From: Marinomonas spartinae
GTDB taxonomy: Bacteria; Pseudomonadota; Gammaproteobacteria; Pseudomonadales; Marinomonadaceae
DNA: 64,000 nucleotides
Direction of reading: 5' to 3'
Assembly: GCF_900089775.1 (NCBI RefSeq)
Contig: NZ_FLOB01000003.1
Location: forward strand, 186,001-250,000
This document shows, in pieces, positions 8,717 through 18,092 of this stretch; position 1 is the first letter of the stretch, and every line of letters starts with the position of its first letter. The position numbers and the translations under genes are program-made. The notes under the pieces are model-generated. The model was not told the DNA's origin. It made no database searches and saw only the letters and a program-made list of their open reading frames with translations.

Positions 8717-10225
8717 TTATACTTCTTTAGATTTAGACATTTTAGAGCGGATAATTGGCCCGACTACAATCGGTAAAACAAGCCCCAACACTGAAATCGT
8801 CCATAGAGTAATACTTAAACCACTGTTGAAAAGAACACTCCAGTCGCCATCGGACAACACTAAAGCATGACGTAGATTTTTTTCCATTTCAGGGCCAAGC
8901 AACATACCCAATATAACGGGCACTAATGGGATATCCACTTTACGTAAAATGTAGCCCAATACACCGAACGCAACCATAAAGTATAAATCAATCGCACTAT
9001 GACTCACCGCATAAATACCAACAGAAGCAATTAAAGTCACTACGGGCATAAGATACTTAGGCGGAATACTTAATAGCTTAACGAAAATACCTATCATCGG
9101 AATGTTGAGTAGTAATAGCACGAGGTTACCTACAAACATCGCTGCAATAACCCCCCACACTAGGTCAGCGTTTTGCTGGAAGAGCATCGGGCCTGGCGAA
9201 ATATTCAAAGAAATCAGCATCGCTAATAACACAGCAGTGGTACCACTACCTGGCACCCCCAAGGTCAGCATTGGAACCAGCGCCCCCGATGCGGCACCAT
9301 TATTACCCGATTCTGGTGCAGCAACCCCGCGAGGATCCCCTTTACCAAACTCGCCTTTATCGGAAATTTTCTTTTCCAACGAGTAACTGATAAACGACCC
9401 CAAGGAAGCACCAGCGCCTGGCAAGACGCCTGCAACAAAACCCAGTAATCCACCACGAACGGAGGCTGGCAAGACTCTGATAATGTCGGCTGCCGTTAAT
9501 TTGAGTTTATTGATAGCTACTTGTTTTAGACCATCGCCAGCATGACGCTCGATAAAGAAAAACAACTCACTGATCGCAAATAAGCCTACAATGGCAATAA
9601 TAAAATCAACACCTTCAAATAACTCAAGCATGTTGAAAGTATAGCGTTGCACACCTGTTGAAATATCGATTCCTACCGTGGCAATCATCAAGCCAAGGGC
9701 CGCTGCCATAATGGTTTTAAATTGATTTTTCCCTGTTACTCCGCCTAATGTCGCAAACGCCAGGACAAACAGAGCAAAGTATTCAGACGGGCCAAATTTA
9801 AGGGCAAATTTAGCAAGAATCGGCGCTAAAATAACCAGGCCGACAGTCGCAATAAAGCTACCAATAAAAGACGCAATAGCAGAAATAGCCAGCGCCTCTG
9901 CCGCCTTACCTTTTAGCGCCATCGGATAACCATCCAAACAGGTCATCATGGCAGGCTCGTCACCTGGAATATTCAACAAAATGGAAGAGATACGTCCGCC
10001 ATACATGGCACCAGCATAAACAGACGTTAATAAAATCAAAGAAGAAGTGGCCGATAAACCTAAACTAAACGCCAAAGGAATCAATATTGCCACACCATTG
10101 GCAGGCCCAAGACCTGGTAAAGCGCCAATCAGCGTACCAAGTATGGCACCGATAATGGCAAACATAATGCTTTCTGGGGTTAAGGCCACCGCGAAGCCAT
10201 GCATCAATAAAGTCATTGTTTCCAT
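8717..10225 (-). CDS. tctA: Tripartite tricarboxylate transporter large membrane subunit
   Basis: TctA family, 502 residues, a very hydrophobic protein of about 11-12 helices and the main ion-coupled permease of the TTT system. The N-terminal motif GALPGLGPANGVAILIPL near residue 33 and the second repeat with VLPGAGASLGSFISY and GVPGSGTTAVLLAM are the family signatures. It works with TctB and the periplasmic receptor TctC to import citrate-like acids. It lies 2 bp downstream of tctB and is the last gene of tctCBA before the regulatory genes. The transported acid cannot be read from sequence. Confidence 0.93.
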   Translation of the reverse strand: METMTLLMHGFAVALTPESIMFAIIGAILGTLIGALPGLGPANGVAILIPLAFSLGLSATSSLILLTSVYAGAMYGGRISSILLNIPGDEPAMMTCLDGYPMALKGKAAEALAISAIASFIGSFIATVGLVILAPILAKFALKFGPSEYFALFVLAFATLGGVTGKNQFKTIMAAALGLMIATVGIDISTGVQRYTFNMLELFEGVDFIIAIVGLFAISELFFFIERHAGDGLKQVAINKLKLTAADIIRVLPASVRGGLLGFVAGVLPGAGASLGSFISYSLEKKISDKGEFGKGDPRGVAAPESGNNGAASGALVPMLTLGVPGSGTTAVLLAMLISLNISPGPMLFQQNADLVWGVIAAMFVGNLVLLLLNIPMIGIFVKLLSIPPKYLMPVVTLIASVGIYAVSHSAIDLYFMVAFGVLGYILRKVDIPLVPVILGMLLGPEMEKNLRHALVLSDGDWSVLFNSGLSITLWTISVLGLVLPIVVGPIIRSKMSKSKEV

Positions 10226-10227
10226 GG

Positions 10228-10668
10228 TTACAGCTCCAAAATACCAAGAGGTAATGCCAATTCAAGCACATAGTTGAACAAGAAGAAGATAACAATGGAG
10301 CTAACAATGCCAGTCATCACACTATGCTTCACTGTTGCTCCCATGCGCCAGCTAATAAAACTCACCACAAGAGCAGCAGATGGTATAAAACCAACAGGTT
10401 CAATCGCCCAAGCAAAAATCAACAATGCAACGGCCACGCTTAGAAGCTGGAGCAACATGGGGACAGGTGCCCATTTCTCGTCTGGATCAGGCTTTACAAT
10501 CAAGTAAATTGAACTAATAGCCAATATAATGGACAACATAATAGGGAAAGTTTCTGGACCAACACTTTCATTTCCACCAAAAGGAATGGGAAATTGTGTT
10601 GCCTCCCAACCGTAAGCAACGGCGAGAATCAGCATCAGCATGCCGAACACACGATCATTAATACGCAT
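10228..10668 (-). CDS. tctB: Tripartite tricarboxylate transporter small membrane subunit
   Basis: TctB family, 146 residues with four hydrophobic helices, the usual small, poorly conserved membrane partner of TctA. The N-terminal helix followed by the loop with GPETFPIMLS near residue 38 is typical of the family. Located between tctC and tctA on the same strand, 2 bp from tctA. Identification rests on size, topology and context. Confidence 0.88.
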   Translation of the reverse strand: MRINDRVFGMLMLILAVAYGWEATQFPIPFGGNESVGPETFPIMLSIILAISSIYLIVKPDPDEKWAPVPMLLQLLSVAVALLIFAWAIEPVGFIPSAALVVSFISWRMGATVKHSVMTGIVSSIVIFFLFNYVLELALPLGILEL

Positions 10669-10717
10669 GTCTCTGCTCCGAGTAAGTTAAATCATTAAAA
10701 TATAGAAATAGGTACAC

Positions 10718-10750
10718 CCACACAGAAGAGAAGCCTCCCCTCCTGTGTGG
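10718..10750 (-). promoter_or_regulatory. Intercistronic hairpin between tctC and tctB
   Basis: A long stem: CCACACAG pairs with CTGTGTGG, and the interior GGAGGGGA / TTCTCTTC pairs further with G-U wobbles, leaving only a tiny loop. No T run follows. It lies in the 102-bp gap after tctC and probably stabilises the tctC message or causes partial termination, so that the binding protein is made in excess over the membrane subunits. Confidence 0.55.
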
Positions 10751-10770
10751 ATGTCTGTATTTAGTGACCG

Positions 10771-11763
10771 TTATCGAATCAAACCAATTTCTTTCGACAA
10801 GGTATTGATATCTTTTGTTTGTTTGTTAACAAACGCAGTGAACTCTGCACCAGATTTATGGAATGGCATTAAACCATTTTTCGCCATAATGTCTTTCCAT
10901 TCCTGTGTCTTATATAATTCATCCATGGTTTTTACCCACCAAGCATAAGAAGCGGGATCCGCTTTACCTGGAACGTAAAATCCGCGCCAGTTTGGAGCAA
11001 TCGCATCAATGCCCTGCTCTTTGGCAGTAGGAATGTTGTTAAACGGAGCAGGTAAACGCTTTTCAGACATAACAGCTAATACTCGAAGATCACCAGATTC
11101 CATGAATCCCTTAACTTCAGAAATGTCACCAGTAAAAGCATCAATGTGACCACCAACTACTTGAACCAAAGCCTCAGAACCACCGCTAAAAGCTAAATAA
11201 CGAATTTTAGGTAGGTTTGTAACGTGTGCTTCCTTGGCCGCAATAAGTACTTTTAAATGATCCCAACCACCAGAGGCACTACCACCAGCAAACTTAACGG
11301 CACCAGGATTTTTCTTTAGAGCATCCATCATTTGAGTTAATGATGTGTATTTGGAATTTTTCCCTACCGCAATAACGCCATAATCCGCACCAAGGGTACC
11401 GACCCATTTTACTTGGCTTGCATTTAATCCGGGGAATTGGCCTTGAGCAAGGCGAGTAGTGGTTGCTGTGCTGGCAGCCACGATAAGATTGTCATCTTTT
11501 GAGCGTTTACTAACGGTGTGAGCAAAGGCTACACCGCCACCTGCACCACTCATGTTAACCGTTTGAACATTACCTTTGATATATTTCTGATCAACCAGTA
11601 CTTTACCGACGCTACGACAGGTAAAGTCCCAACCACCACCAGGGTTTGCGGGGGCAATACATTCTGCACTACGAGCGGGTTCGTAAGCGTAGGCCTGTCC
11701 GGCAAGTGTTAGTGCAACTGCACCTGAAATAAGAACAGACTTGATAGATATCTTGTTAAGCAT
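10771..11763 (-). CDS. tctC: TctC/Bug-family tripartite tricarboxylate receptor
   Basis: Periplasmic substrate-binding protein of 330 residues with an N-terminal signal peptide (hydrophobic core then AYA near residue 27). The Bug-family pattern is visible: the ECIAPANPGGGWDFTCRS loop near residue 35 and the GxxF/AHT and GADYG segments that bind the carboxylate. First gene of tctCBA; the ATG is preceded by AGGAGA. It delivers a carboxylic acid to TctAB. Expression is probably driven by TctD. Confidence 0.92.
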   Translation of the reverse strand: MLNKISIKSVLISGAVALTLAGQAYAYEPARSAECIAPANPGGGWDFTCRSVGKVLVDQKYIKGNVQTVNMSGAGGGVAFAHTVSKRSKDDNLIVAASTATTTRLAQGQFPGLNASQVKWVGTLGADYGVIAVGKNSKYTSLTQMMDALKKNPGAVKFAGGSASGGWDHLKVLIAAKEAHVTNLPKIRYLAFSGGSEALVQVVGGHIDAFTGDISEVKGFMESGDLRVLAVMSEKRLPAPFNNIPTAKEQGIDAIAPNWRGFYVPGKADPASYAWWVKTMDELYKTQEWKDIMAKNGLMPFHKSGAEFTAFVNKQTKDINTLSKEIGLIR

Positions 11764-12099
11764 GGTATTCTCCTGCTTGTTATTTTTGTTGTTTTTGATC
11801 TGGTATCAGAGTGTTATTTTTCTATTGTCAAAATAGCCAGTTCGCACACCTTACTACGCAAACCTGTCACCAACCTGTCAGCGTTCTTAATTCATGAAAA
11901 TTAAATGCACTTTGTTTGGAGTAAGCCAACAATCCATTGATTGAATATAGAGAGGGTTCGGCATGTAAATTGTTTATAAAAAGCGGGAATTAGTTGTTAT
12001 TATTGAAGAATAAAATACGATACGTTTTTATAAATTAATGCGTAAACATTCCTCACGTGATACGAGCCCAAAAAGATAGAGAGCGGAAAAGAGACACGA
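11764..12099. promoter_or_regulatory. Divergent promoter region of tctC and the DMT exporter
   Basis: 336 bp without a gene. On the minus strand a TTGACA box (11826-11831) precedes tctC. Upstream of it, two perfect direct copies of AACCTGTCA (11861-11869 and 11872-11880) repeat with an 11-bp period, the spacing typical of OmpR-family half-sites. The part near the exporter gene is AT-rich, with no clear site that I could assign. Confidence 0.5.
11861..11880. promoter_or_regulatory. Candidate TctD operator (11-bp tandem repeat)
   Basis: AACCTGTCA occurs twice, separated by CC, giving same-face half-sites one helical turn apart. It sits about 30 bp upstream of the TTGACA box of tctC. OmpR-family regulators usually bind such tandem repeats as head-to-tail dimers, so TctD is the natural candidate; binding is inferred, not shown. 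Confidence 0.45.
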
Positions 12100-13020
12100 A
12101 TGAATAAACAGGCGACGGGCATTGGCTTTATTGCGATTTTTTTATGGAGTTCTTTGGCCTTATTCACATCACAAATAGGTTCCGTACCACCTATGCTGAC
12201 GATAGCCATTACCTTTAGCATGGCAAGTGTGTTTTTAACCATTGTTTACTTTGTGCGTGGTGAACTTGTTCAATCGTGGAAGGATACGCCACTTAAGTCT
12301 ATGTTACTAAGCGGTGCCAGCTATTTTTTCTATCACTTTTTTTATTTTTATGCATTACAGCACTCGCCAACGCTATTAGCGGGGATATTAGCTTATTCAT
12401 GGCCATTGCTTATCATCATGTGTTTGTCCTCACGTAAGCTCAGTACTTTTAATTGGTCACATTTTATCGGAGGGATCATTGCCTTAATGGGAACAGGGTT
12501 AATGATTCATTCAAGCACCCAAATGAGCACCATATTGGATACAACCTCTAACCACAATACGAGCACCTCACCCACCATACTAGGCTACTTCTCAGCCTTT
12601 ATCGCCAGCCTTATTTGGGGCAGCTATTCTCTTGCTAATAGACGACACTCAAGTGTTCCCTCATCCTGCGTACTTTGGAATTGTATCGTGGCGGCTTTGT
12701 TTTCAGTTAGTTTTCATCTTGTCCTAGAACCCCATGTGTACAATTTTTCTCAAGATACATGGATCGCTATTTTAGGCTTGGGGTTTGGACCAATAGGTGT
12801 AGCTTTTTTATGTTGGGATATCGGAACAAAGCGAGGGGACCTATCTCTCTTGGGTGTTTTATCTTATACAGCCCCAGCTCTGTCTATTTTATGGACCGCC
12901 CTCTTTGGCGAGCAAACGATTGTTAACGAACAAATAATTGCAGGTGCCATAGTCGTCATTGGCGTATTAATCGCCTTTTACCGACCGACAAAAAGGCAAC
13001 TGAGAGATGATCACAGCTAG
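12100..13020 (+). CDS. DMT-superfamily (EamA) exporter, YddG-like
   Basis: Inner-membrane transporter of 306 residues with ten hydrophobic helices in two EamA repeats. The start MNKQATGIGFIAIFLWSSLA and the second repeat SAFIASLIWGSYSL resemble YddG-type aromatic amino acid exporters. The C-terminus ends in a basic tail, as is usual for cytosolic ends. It is convergent with the aminotransferase. Substrate uncertain: amino acids or other small metabolites. Confidence 0.8.
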   Translation: MNKQATGIGFIAIFLWSSLALFTSQIGSVPPMLTIAITFSMASVFLTIVYFVRGELVQSWKDTPLKSMLLSGASYFFYHFFYFYALQHSPTLLAGILAYSWPLLIIMCLSSRKLSTFNWSHFIGGIIALMGTGLMIHSSTQMSTILDTTSNHNTSTSPTILGYFSAFIASLIWGSYSLANRRHSSVPSSCVLWNCIVAALFSVSFHLVLEPHVYNFSQDTWIAILGLGFGPIGVAFLCWDIGTKRGDLSLLGVLSYTAPALSILWTALFGEQTIVNEQIIAGAIVVIGVLIAFYRPTKRQLRDDHS

Positions 13021-13081
13021 TGCTCTTTTCGCAAGCCTAATGCCCACCAAACGAAAAACATCACTCAGACAAAAGCCATAA

Positions 13082-13120
13082 CAACAACCCCCATATCCAA
13101 ATGGAGCATGGGGGTTGTTG
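13082..13120. terminator. Stem-loop between two convergent genes
   Basis: A perfect 13-bp stem (CAACAACCCCCAT with ATGGGGGTTGTTG) and 13-nt loop separate the exporter and the convergent aminotransferase gene. No T run follows directly on either strand, so it may act as a weak bidirectional terminator or 3' end protector. Confidence 0.5.
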
Positions 13121-13150
13121 CAAAAAAAGGCTAAGGCCAATTCGCTGTTT

Positions 13151-14383
13151 CTAAGCCACTTGAGACAACGTCCGAGGAATACGCTGTAAACAGGCTTCCA
13201 TTTCTGCCATACCATTAGGCTGGTCTACCTTAACACCTAAATCTCGCATGGTACTACCCAAGGCATGCAAGGTTCGAAATAAGTTATGCTCACGACATTG
13301 CTCACCCATCTGGCCAATACGCACAATCGGCTGCCCAAAAGAGCCAGCAATTTCCACTCGGTACACCTCAGAAATATGGCGGCATATTTGCCCTGCAGTT
13401 AAGTCTTCAGGTAACTGAATACCGACTACCGAGTTCAAACGGGACGACTCAGGAATAAACAAATTCAATCCCAAACCTTCTATACCCGCTTGCAACGCTG
13501 TAGAGCAGCGCAAATGTCTTGCAAATCGTTGCTCTAAAGATTCATCGCACACCAGTTTCAGAGCCTCATGCAGAGCCATGATACCCGAAACAGGAGCGGT
13601 ATAATGGTAGCCATCATTGTGCCAAAAGTTTTCCGCAAGCTGCGCATCAAAACACCATTGCACAACCGGCTTTTTGCGATTTTTGACCGTTTTCCATGAC
13701 TCATCAGAAAAGACTAACAATGACACCCCTGGAATAGACGACAAGCCTTTTTGACCACCAGTAATCACCACGTCCACTTGCCACTCATCCATTTTTAACG
13801 GCATGGTACTCAACGTACAAACCGCATCAACAACCACTAAACAGCCATAAGACTTAGCGATCTTAGCAATGTCTTCTAAAGCATGATTGAAAACCGTATT
13901 GGAGGTTTCCCCCTGAACTAGAGTCAACACTTTCGGCCGCACTGTCTCAATGGCTTTACGCACACGTTCAGGATCTGCCGCTTCCAATACTGGAACATGC
14001 AACTCGTGAACATCCGCGCCAATGCGTGTTGCCATCTCGGCCATACGATGACTAAAAAAGCCATTGTTAATACACAGAATCGGTTCCCCTGGCTCCATTA
14101 AGTTAGACACAGCCATTTCCATCGCCGCCGACGCCGGTCCCGCCACACCCAATACCCATTTAGATTCCGTCTGAAATACGTAGCGTGCCATACTTTTTAC
14201 TTGATTGATGACTTGCGCCATGACACTGCCAAGGTGGTTGATTACCACCGAGTTCGCTCGGGCAACACATTCAGGAATAGGAACTGGGCCTGCGCCCATC
14301 ATTAAAAGAGGTTCAGCAGGAAGGATTTCATCTAGCGATTTCACCTGGGGACGAGAAATCCCCTTGGGCGATGAAGCAGTCAT
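13151..14383 (-). CDS. Class V aminotransferase (alanine-glyoxylate type)
   Basis: PLP enzyme of 410 residues, fold type I, class V. The N-terminal GAGPVPIP segment, the GPASAAMEMA phosphate-binding region, the VVDAVCTLS aspartate and the Schiff-base lysine in GGQKGLSS (about residue 211) match alanine-glyoxylate, serine-glyoxylate and related aminotransferases such as PucG or pyridoxamine-pyruvate aminotransferase. The amino donor cannot be settled by eye. It is monocistronic and convergent with the exporter. An upstream palindrome TTTATCAGGATAAA at 14508-14521 could be an operator. Confidence 0.8.
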   Translation of the reverse strand: MTASSPKGISRPQVKSLDEILPAEPLLMMGAGPVPIPECVARANSVVINHLGSVMAQVINQVKSMARYVFQTESKWVLGVAGPASAAMEMAVSNLMEPGEPILCINNGFFSHRMAEMATRIGADVHELHVPVLEAADPERVRKAIETVRPKVLTLVQGETSNTVFNHALEDIAKIAKSYGCLVVVDAVCTLSTMPLKMDEWQVDVVITGGQKGLSSIPGVSLLVFSDESWKTVKNRKKPVVQWCFDAQLAENFWHNDGYHYTAPVSGIMALHEALKLVCDESLEQRFARHLRCSTALQAGIEGLGLNLFIPESSRLNSVVGIQLPEDLTAGQICRHISEVYRVEIAGSFGQPIVRIGQMGEQCREHNLFRTLHALGSTMRDLGVKVDQPNGMAEMEACLQRIPRTLSQVA

Positions 14384-14740
14384 GGTAGGTAGCCTTATGG
14401 TTAGTTAAAAAATAGGAAACCTCTAACAAAAATAGAATGAGTTTTGTGAGGAGATATCCCAACAATTGAAAATAAGAAGGCACGAATGAATCGCAATTTT
14501 TTTGACATTTATCAGGATAAAATATCGTGCAATTCATATTTTCAAAATAATATTCCAAAATAATAGCGTATTCTTCTGTAAAATAAGAGTCATGACACAC
14601 AAAAGAGTACGATCTACCACAGTGATTCTATTTTGCATTACATATGACGTGTGTTGAATTCGCAAAGCAGTGTTTTTTACTCTGCTCGCTCTCCTCGAAG
14701 TGTGACATAATGCGCGAAATTCCCTTATACAGGATCCTAT
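14384..14740. promoter_or_regulatory. Divergent promoter region, aminotransferase and DUF3010 genes
   Basis: 357 bp, AT-rich, with no gene. It holds a perfect palindrome TTTATCAGGATAAA (14508-14521) on the aminotransferase side and a CATAAT box near 14706 that could serve the DUF3010 gene. No clear -35 box accompanies either. Confidence 0.3.
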
Positions 14741-15166
14741 ATGATTACTTGTGGTATCGAGATTAAAAGCAACGAAATCATTCTTTGCTTACTTTCTAAG
14801 CAGGATGGTCTTTTTCAGATAGCCGATTGTCGCCAAGTGCGTCACACGTTGAACCACCCAAATGATTGTGAAAGTGTTCGCAAATTTCAGCTGATACTGA
14901 AAAAACTGTTTGAAGATTACAAAGTAACCCGTGCGGTGATTAAAGAGCGCCCAACAAAAGGGAAGTTTGCTGGTAGTGCCATCGGATTTAAAATTGAAGC
15001 AGCCATTCAACTAATCGATACCATTCAGGTAGATTTGTTTAGCGGTGCGACGGTGAAAGACATTCTAAAAAAACATCCTATGCCAATTCCATTCAAGGCA
15101 ACGGGATTAAGAGCCTTTCAAGAAGGCGCATTCACAGTAGGTTATGTCGCACTTTGTGAAGAATAA
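14741..15166 (+). CDS. DUF3010 family protein
   Basis: Cytosolic protein of 141 residues matching the DUF3010 family of gammaproteobacteria. Recognisable segments are the N-terminal CGIEIKSNEIILCLL, the central ERPTKGKFAGSAIGFKIE around residue 67, and the end of the chain at FQEGAFTVGYVAL. The alternating strand pattern and small acidic residues recall an RNase H-like fold, which is only a guess. No function is known. AGGA precedes the ATG. It is monocistronic. Confidence 0.8.
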   Translation: MITCGIEIKSNEIILCLLSKQDGLFQIADCRQVRHTLNHPNDCESVRKFQLILKKLFEDYKVTRAVIKERPTKGKFAGSAIGFKIEAAIQLIDTIQVDLFSGATVKDILKKHPMPIPFKATGLRAFQEGAFTVGYVALCEE

Positions 15167-15850
15167 GCTAGCTCACTCACCATTGCATTTCGCTCTAGTC
15201 AAAAAATACGGTTAATCACTAAGAAAGAAAAGTCTGTCTTTTCTTTCTTCCACCTGCCCCTCTTTTTAATCTTAGCCGATCATAGGCACATTCTAGCTCA
15301 GGCCAGAAATCGCACCAAAACAGAACACTTTCATAAAACACCTTGCTTTGTTATGCACCTTTTTAGGGAATAGCGACCAGGAAGTCGATTAAACTCCTCC
15401 CTAAAAGCTAGGCAAAAAGACCAAGGTAACAACAGTTTTCTTGCTCAAAAACAGAGCGAAGCGATAGAAGTATGCAAGCCGCATTCACACAAAAAAGTAT
15501 GGAAGCAATGACCTCCTGCAGCCGTTGTAAGATAGGGGTTAACAGCATTCTAGTTGTGTGAGTAAAGGGAAAAAATATGTGTTTTAGGAAGGTTGTCATT
15601 AATTTGTTCATAAAAGCAGCTAAGCTAAAAAACGCATAGAAACAGTCATCAGGGAAGGCACGAACACTTTCAAATACTGGCATTGGATTTGCTATAAGCA
15701 ATAAACCTTTACCATTTTTTGAGCGCCGTTCCTTAATTTGGTAACAAGCAACAAGGAGTCTGAACTTTCCCAGCTGTTGCATGACGAAGGAGGATATAGA
15801 TCGACTTTTCGGTAGCAGACGCACTCTATCCGACTAAGATCTTAAAAAAT
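15167..15850. other. 684-bp region without a convincing gene, upstream of the glucosylglycerate operon
   Basis: The only open frame of size (15408-15824, minus, 138 codons) starts at a GTG without a good ribosome site and has no recognisable family, so I do not call it. A 12-bp A/T-rich inverted repeat lies at 15221-15249. The length suggests an extended control region for the osmolyte operon that follows, although I could not identify a promoter with confidence. Confidence 0.4.
15221..15249 (+). terminator. Possible terminator after the DUF3010 gene
   Basis: Perfect 12-bp stem AAGAAAGAAAAG / CTTTTCTTTCTT with a 5-nt loop, 55 bases past the stop codon. The stem is AT-rich and there is no clean T tail, so the call is weak. 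Confidence 0.4.
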
Positions 15851-16687
15851 ATGACACAATTACTCGTATTCACTGATTTAGATGGCACTTTGTTGGACCA
15901 TCATACATACAGTTTTCAACCCGCTCTTTCTACATTCCAAGCGCTTCAAACTTTTACTATCCCTTGTATTTTAAACACTAGCAAAACTTTTGCAGAGCTG
16001 GGTGAACTACGTCAATCACTACACCACAAAGACCCGTTTATCATCGAAAATGGTGCGGCCATCTATATTCCAAAAGAGTTAAGACTTATACGTGATGAAG
16101 ACCATGATCAGTATGCCTTAGAAGACCACGGTCATTATTGGCTGAAAGCATTTGGCCCACATAGACAAACTTTGATAGACATCACTGCTTCTTTAAGCAA
16201 CCGCTTTCAATTTAAACGCTTTAGCGATATGACATGGCAAGATGTGGCTGAGCTAACAGGCTTAACGGAAGAAAGTGCAAAGCTGGCCATGCAGCGTGAG
16301 TTTACAGAGCCTATGGTATGGAAAGATTCAGCCAATGCCCTGAACCTTTTTAGAGACACGCTAAAAGACACGGACATTCAAGTACAGAAAGGCGGCCGCT
16401 TTACTCACCTTATGGGCAAATCCTGCGATAAAGCCCGAGCTATGTTATGGCTGAGTGAACGGTATGCTGATTTCTATCAAAGCACTGTAACCAATATGGC
16501 CCTTGGGGATGGGGAAAACGATATTGGCATGTTAAGCAAAGCCGATATTCCCGTTGTCGTACGATCACCCGTTCATGCACCACCAGAAATACCAGGACGC
16601 TACGATGCATGGCTAACTGACGCCTATGGACCAGAAGGATGGGCACAAGCTGTCAACAAAGCCCTCGCTTCACGAGGCATTTTATAA
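15851..16687 (+). CDS. Mannosyl/glucosyl-3-phosphoglycerate phosphatase
   Basis: HAD-IIB (Cof-type) phosphatase of 278 residues in the MPGP/YedP family. Motif I FTDLDGTLLD gives nucleophile Asp9 and acid/base Asp11, TSKT is motif II, and ALGDGENDIGM is the metal-binding motif IV. The IENGAAIY segment is typical of the family. It removes the phosphate from glycosyl-3-phosphoglycerate, here most likely glucosyl-3-phosphoglycerate given the GpgS-like gene downstream. First gene of a three-gene operon. No clear ribosome site is visible before the ATG, which is chosen because the protein begins right before the HAD motif. Confidence 0.85.
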   Translation: MTQLLVFTDLDGTLLDHHTYSFQPALSTFQALQTFTIPCILNTSKTFAELGELRQSLHHKDPFIIENGAAIYIPKELRLIRDEDHDQYALEDHGHYWLKAFGPHRQTLIDITASLSNRFQFKRFSDMTWQDVAELTGLTEESAKLAMQREFTEPMVWKDSANALNLFRDTLKDTDIQVQKGGRFTHLMGKSCDKARAMLWLSERYADFYQSTVTNMALGDGENDIGMLSKADIPVVVRSPVHAPPEIPGRYDAWLTDAYGPEGWAQAVNKALASRGIL

Positions 16688-16768
16688 CAAGAAAAATACG
16701 CACTATGTGAATAGACGATTCGCGGCCTGCAATCGGCAAAACAATTTAACACTCTAGGAGACATAATA

Positions 16769-17998
16769 ATGGGCGACTTTCACCAGAACGGCATTATCAC
16801 AACGCTTCATAACTTAGCCAACCGTCCGCTTGAAGACATGGAGAGAGAACTGTGCGAATTTGCCAAAACTCGGCCAATGTCGCTTATTCTCCCTTGTTTA
16901 TATTCCGAACTGGCCACAGACGCCATGCCAAACATCATCGAACACCTCAAACAAGTTCCGTACCTTGATGAAATCGTCATTGGTTTAGACAGAGCAACTG
17001 AAGCAGAATATCGCCATGCTTTGGAGTTTTTTAGTGTTCTACCACAAAAACATAAAGTTCTCTGGAATGACGGCCCTCGCCTCCGAGCCATCGACAGTGT
17101 ATTAAAAGGGGAACAGCTCTCACCAAATGACCCAGGGAAAGGTCGGAACGTATGGTTCTGCATGGGTTACAACTTAGCAGCAGGCAAAGCAGAATCCATA
17201 GCAATGCACGATTGCGATATTGTCACTTATGATCGCGAGCTGCTCGCTCGTTTGATTTACCCTGTCGCGAACCCCAATTTCAACTACGAGTTCTGTAAAG
17301 GCTTCTATGCGCGTACTGCAAATGGCAAGATGAATGGACGCGTTAGCCGTCTACTGGTCACACCTTTGCTTTATTCTCTCAAGAAAGTCTTTGGAAACTT
17401 AGAATACTTAGATTATCTAGACAGCTACCGTTACCCTCTTGCCGGGGAGTTCTCATTCCGTCGTGATGTAATGACAGATTTGCGCATTCCAAGCGACTGG
17501 GGATTAGAAATTGGTGTTCTAAGCGAGATGAAACGCAACTATTCGAATAACCGCTTGTGCCAAGTTGACATCGCTGATGTTTATGATCATAAACATCAAG
17601 ACCTCTCAGCCGATAACGATGACGGTGGCTTATCGAAGATGTCCATTGATATCACTAAAGCTATTTTCCGCAAACTGGCAACCAATGGTACTATTTTTAA
17701 TCAAGAAACCTTCCGCACCATTAAAGCGACCTACTATCGAGCAGCATTGGACTTTATTGAAACCTATCGCAATGATGCAGAAATTAATGGATTAAAATTA
17801 GATGTACACCAAGAGGAGCAAGCCGTTGAACTGTTCGCCAGTAATGTCATGAAGGCAGGAAATATGTATCTTGATAATCCAATGGAAGCTCCCTTTATTC
17901 CAAGCTGGAACCGTGTTGTCAGTGCATTTCCTGGTGTCATGAAACAACTGGCCCTTGCTGTCGAACAAGACATGCAGGAATTTGGCCCAGACAAATAA
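16769..17998 (+). CDS. gpgS: Glucosyl-3-phosphoglycerate synthase (GT81)
   Basis: Cytosolic GT-A glycosyltransferase of 409 residues resembling GpgS. Visible features are SLILPCLYSE near residue 38, the EIVIGLDRATE strand, and a DxD-type metal motif DCD at residues 148-150. It joins glucose from an NDP-sugar to 3-phosphoglycerate, the first step to the compatible solute glucosylglycerate. AGGAGA precedes the ATG. It sits 81 bp after the phosphatase gene and 94 bp before the phosphorylase gene. The family also contains mannosyl enzymes; glucosyl specificity is favoured by the adjacent glucosylglycerate phosphorylase-like gene. Confidence 0.82.
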   Translation: MGDFHQNGIITTLHNLANRPLEDMERELCEFAKTRPMSLILPCLYSELATDAMPNIIEHLKQVPYLDEIVIGLDRATEAEYRHALEFFSVLPQKHKVLWNDGPRLRAIDSVLKGEQLSPNDPGKGRNVWFCMGYNLAAGKAESIAMHDCDIVTYDRELLARLIYPVANPNFNYEFCKGFYARTANGKMNGRVSRLLVTPLLYSLKKVFGNLEYLDYLDSYRYPLAGEFSFRRDVMTDLRIPSDWGLEIGVLSEMKRNYSNNRLCQVDIADVYDHKHQDLSADNDDGGLSKMSIDITKAIFRKLATNGTIFNQETFRTIKATYYRAALDFIETYRNDAEINGLKLDVHQEEQAVELFASNVMKAGNMYLDNPMEAPFIPSWNRVVSAFPGVMKQLALAVEQDMQEFGPDK

Positions 17999-18092
17999 AT
18001 CGGTGTCCATATCCTCTGGTTAAGTTGATGAGACGGATGGAGGCCACCACTTCATCTTCACTATTTTCAGATATTTTTACAGGTAGACAGCT

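Noticed and set aside
15408..15824. Open frame of 138 codons on the minus strand
   Set aside because: GTG start without a good ribosome site, no family resemblance, odd composition. Probably chance in a non-coding stretch.
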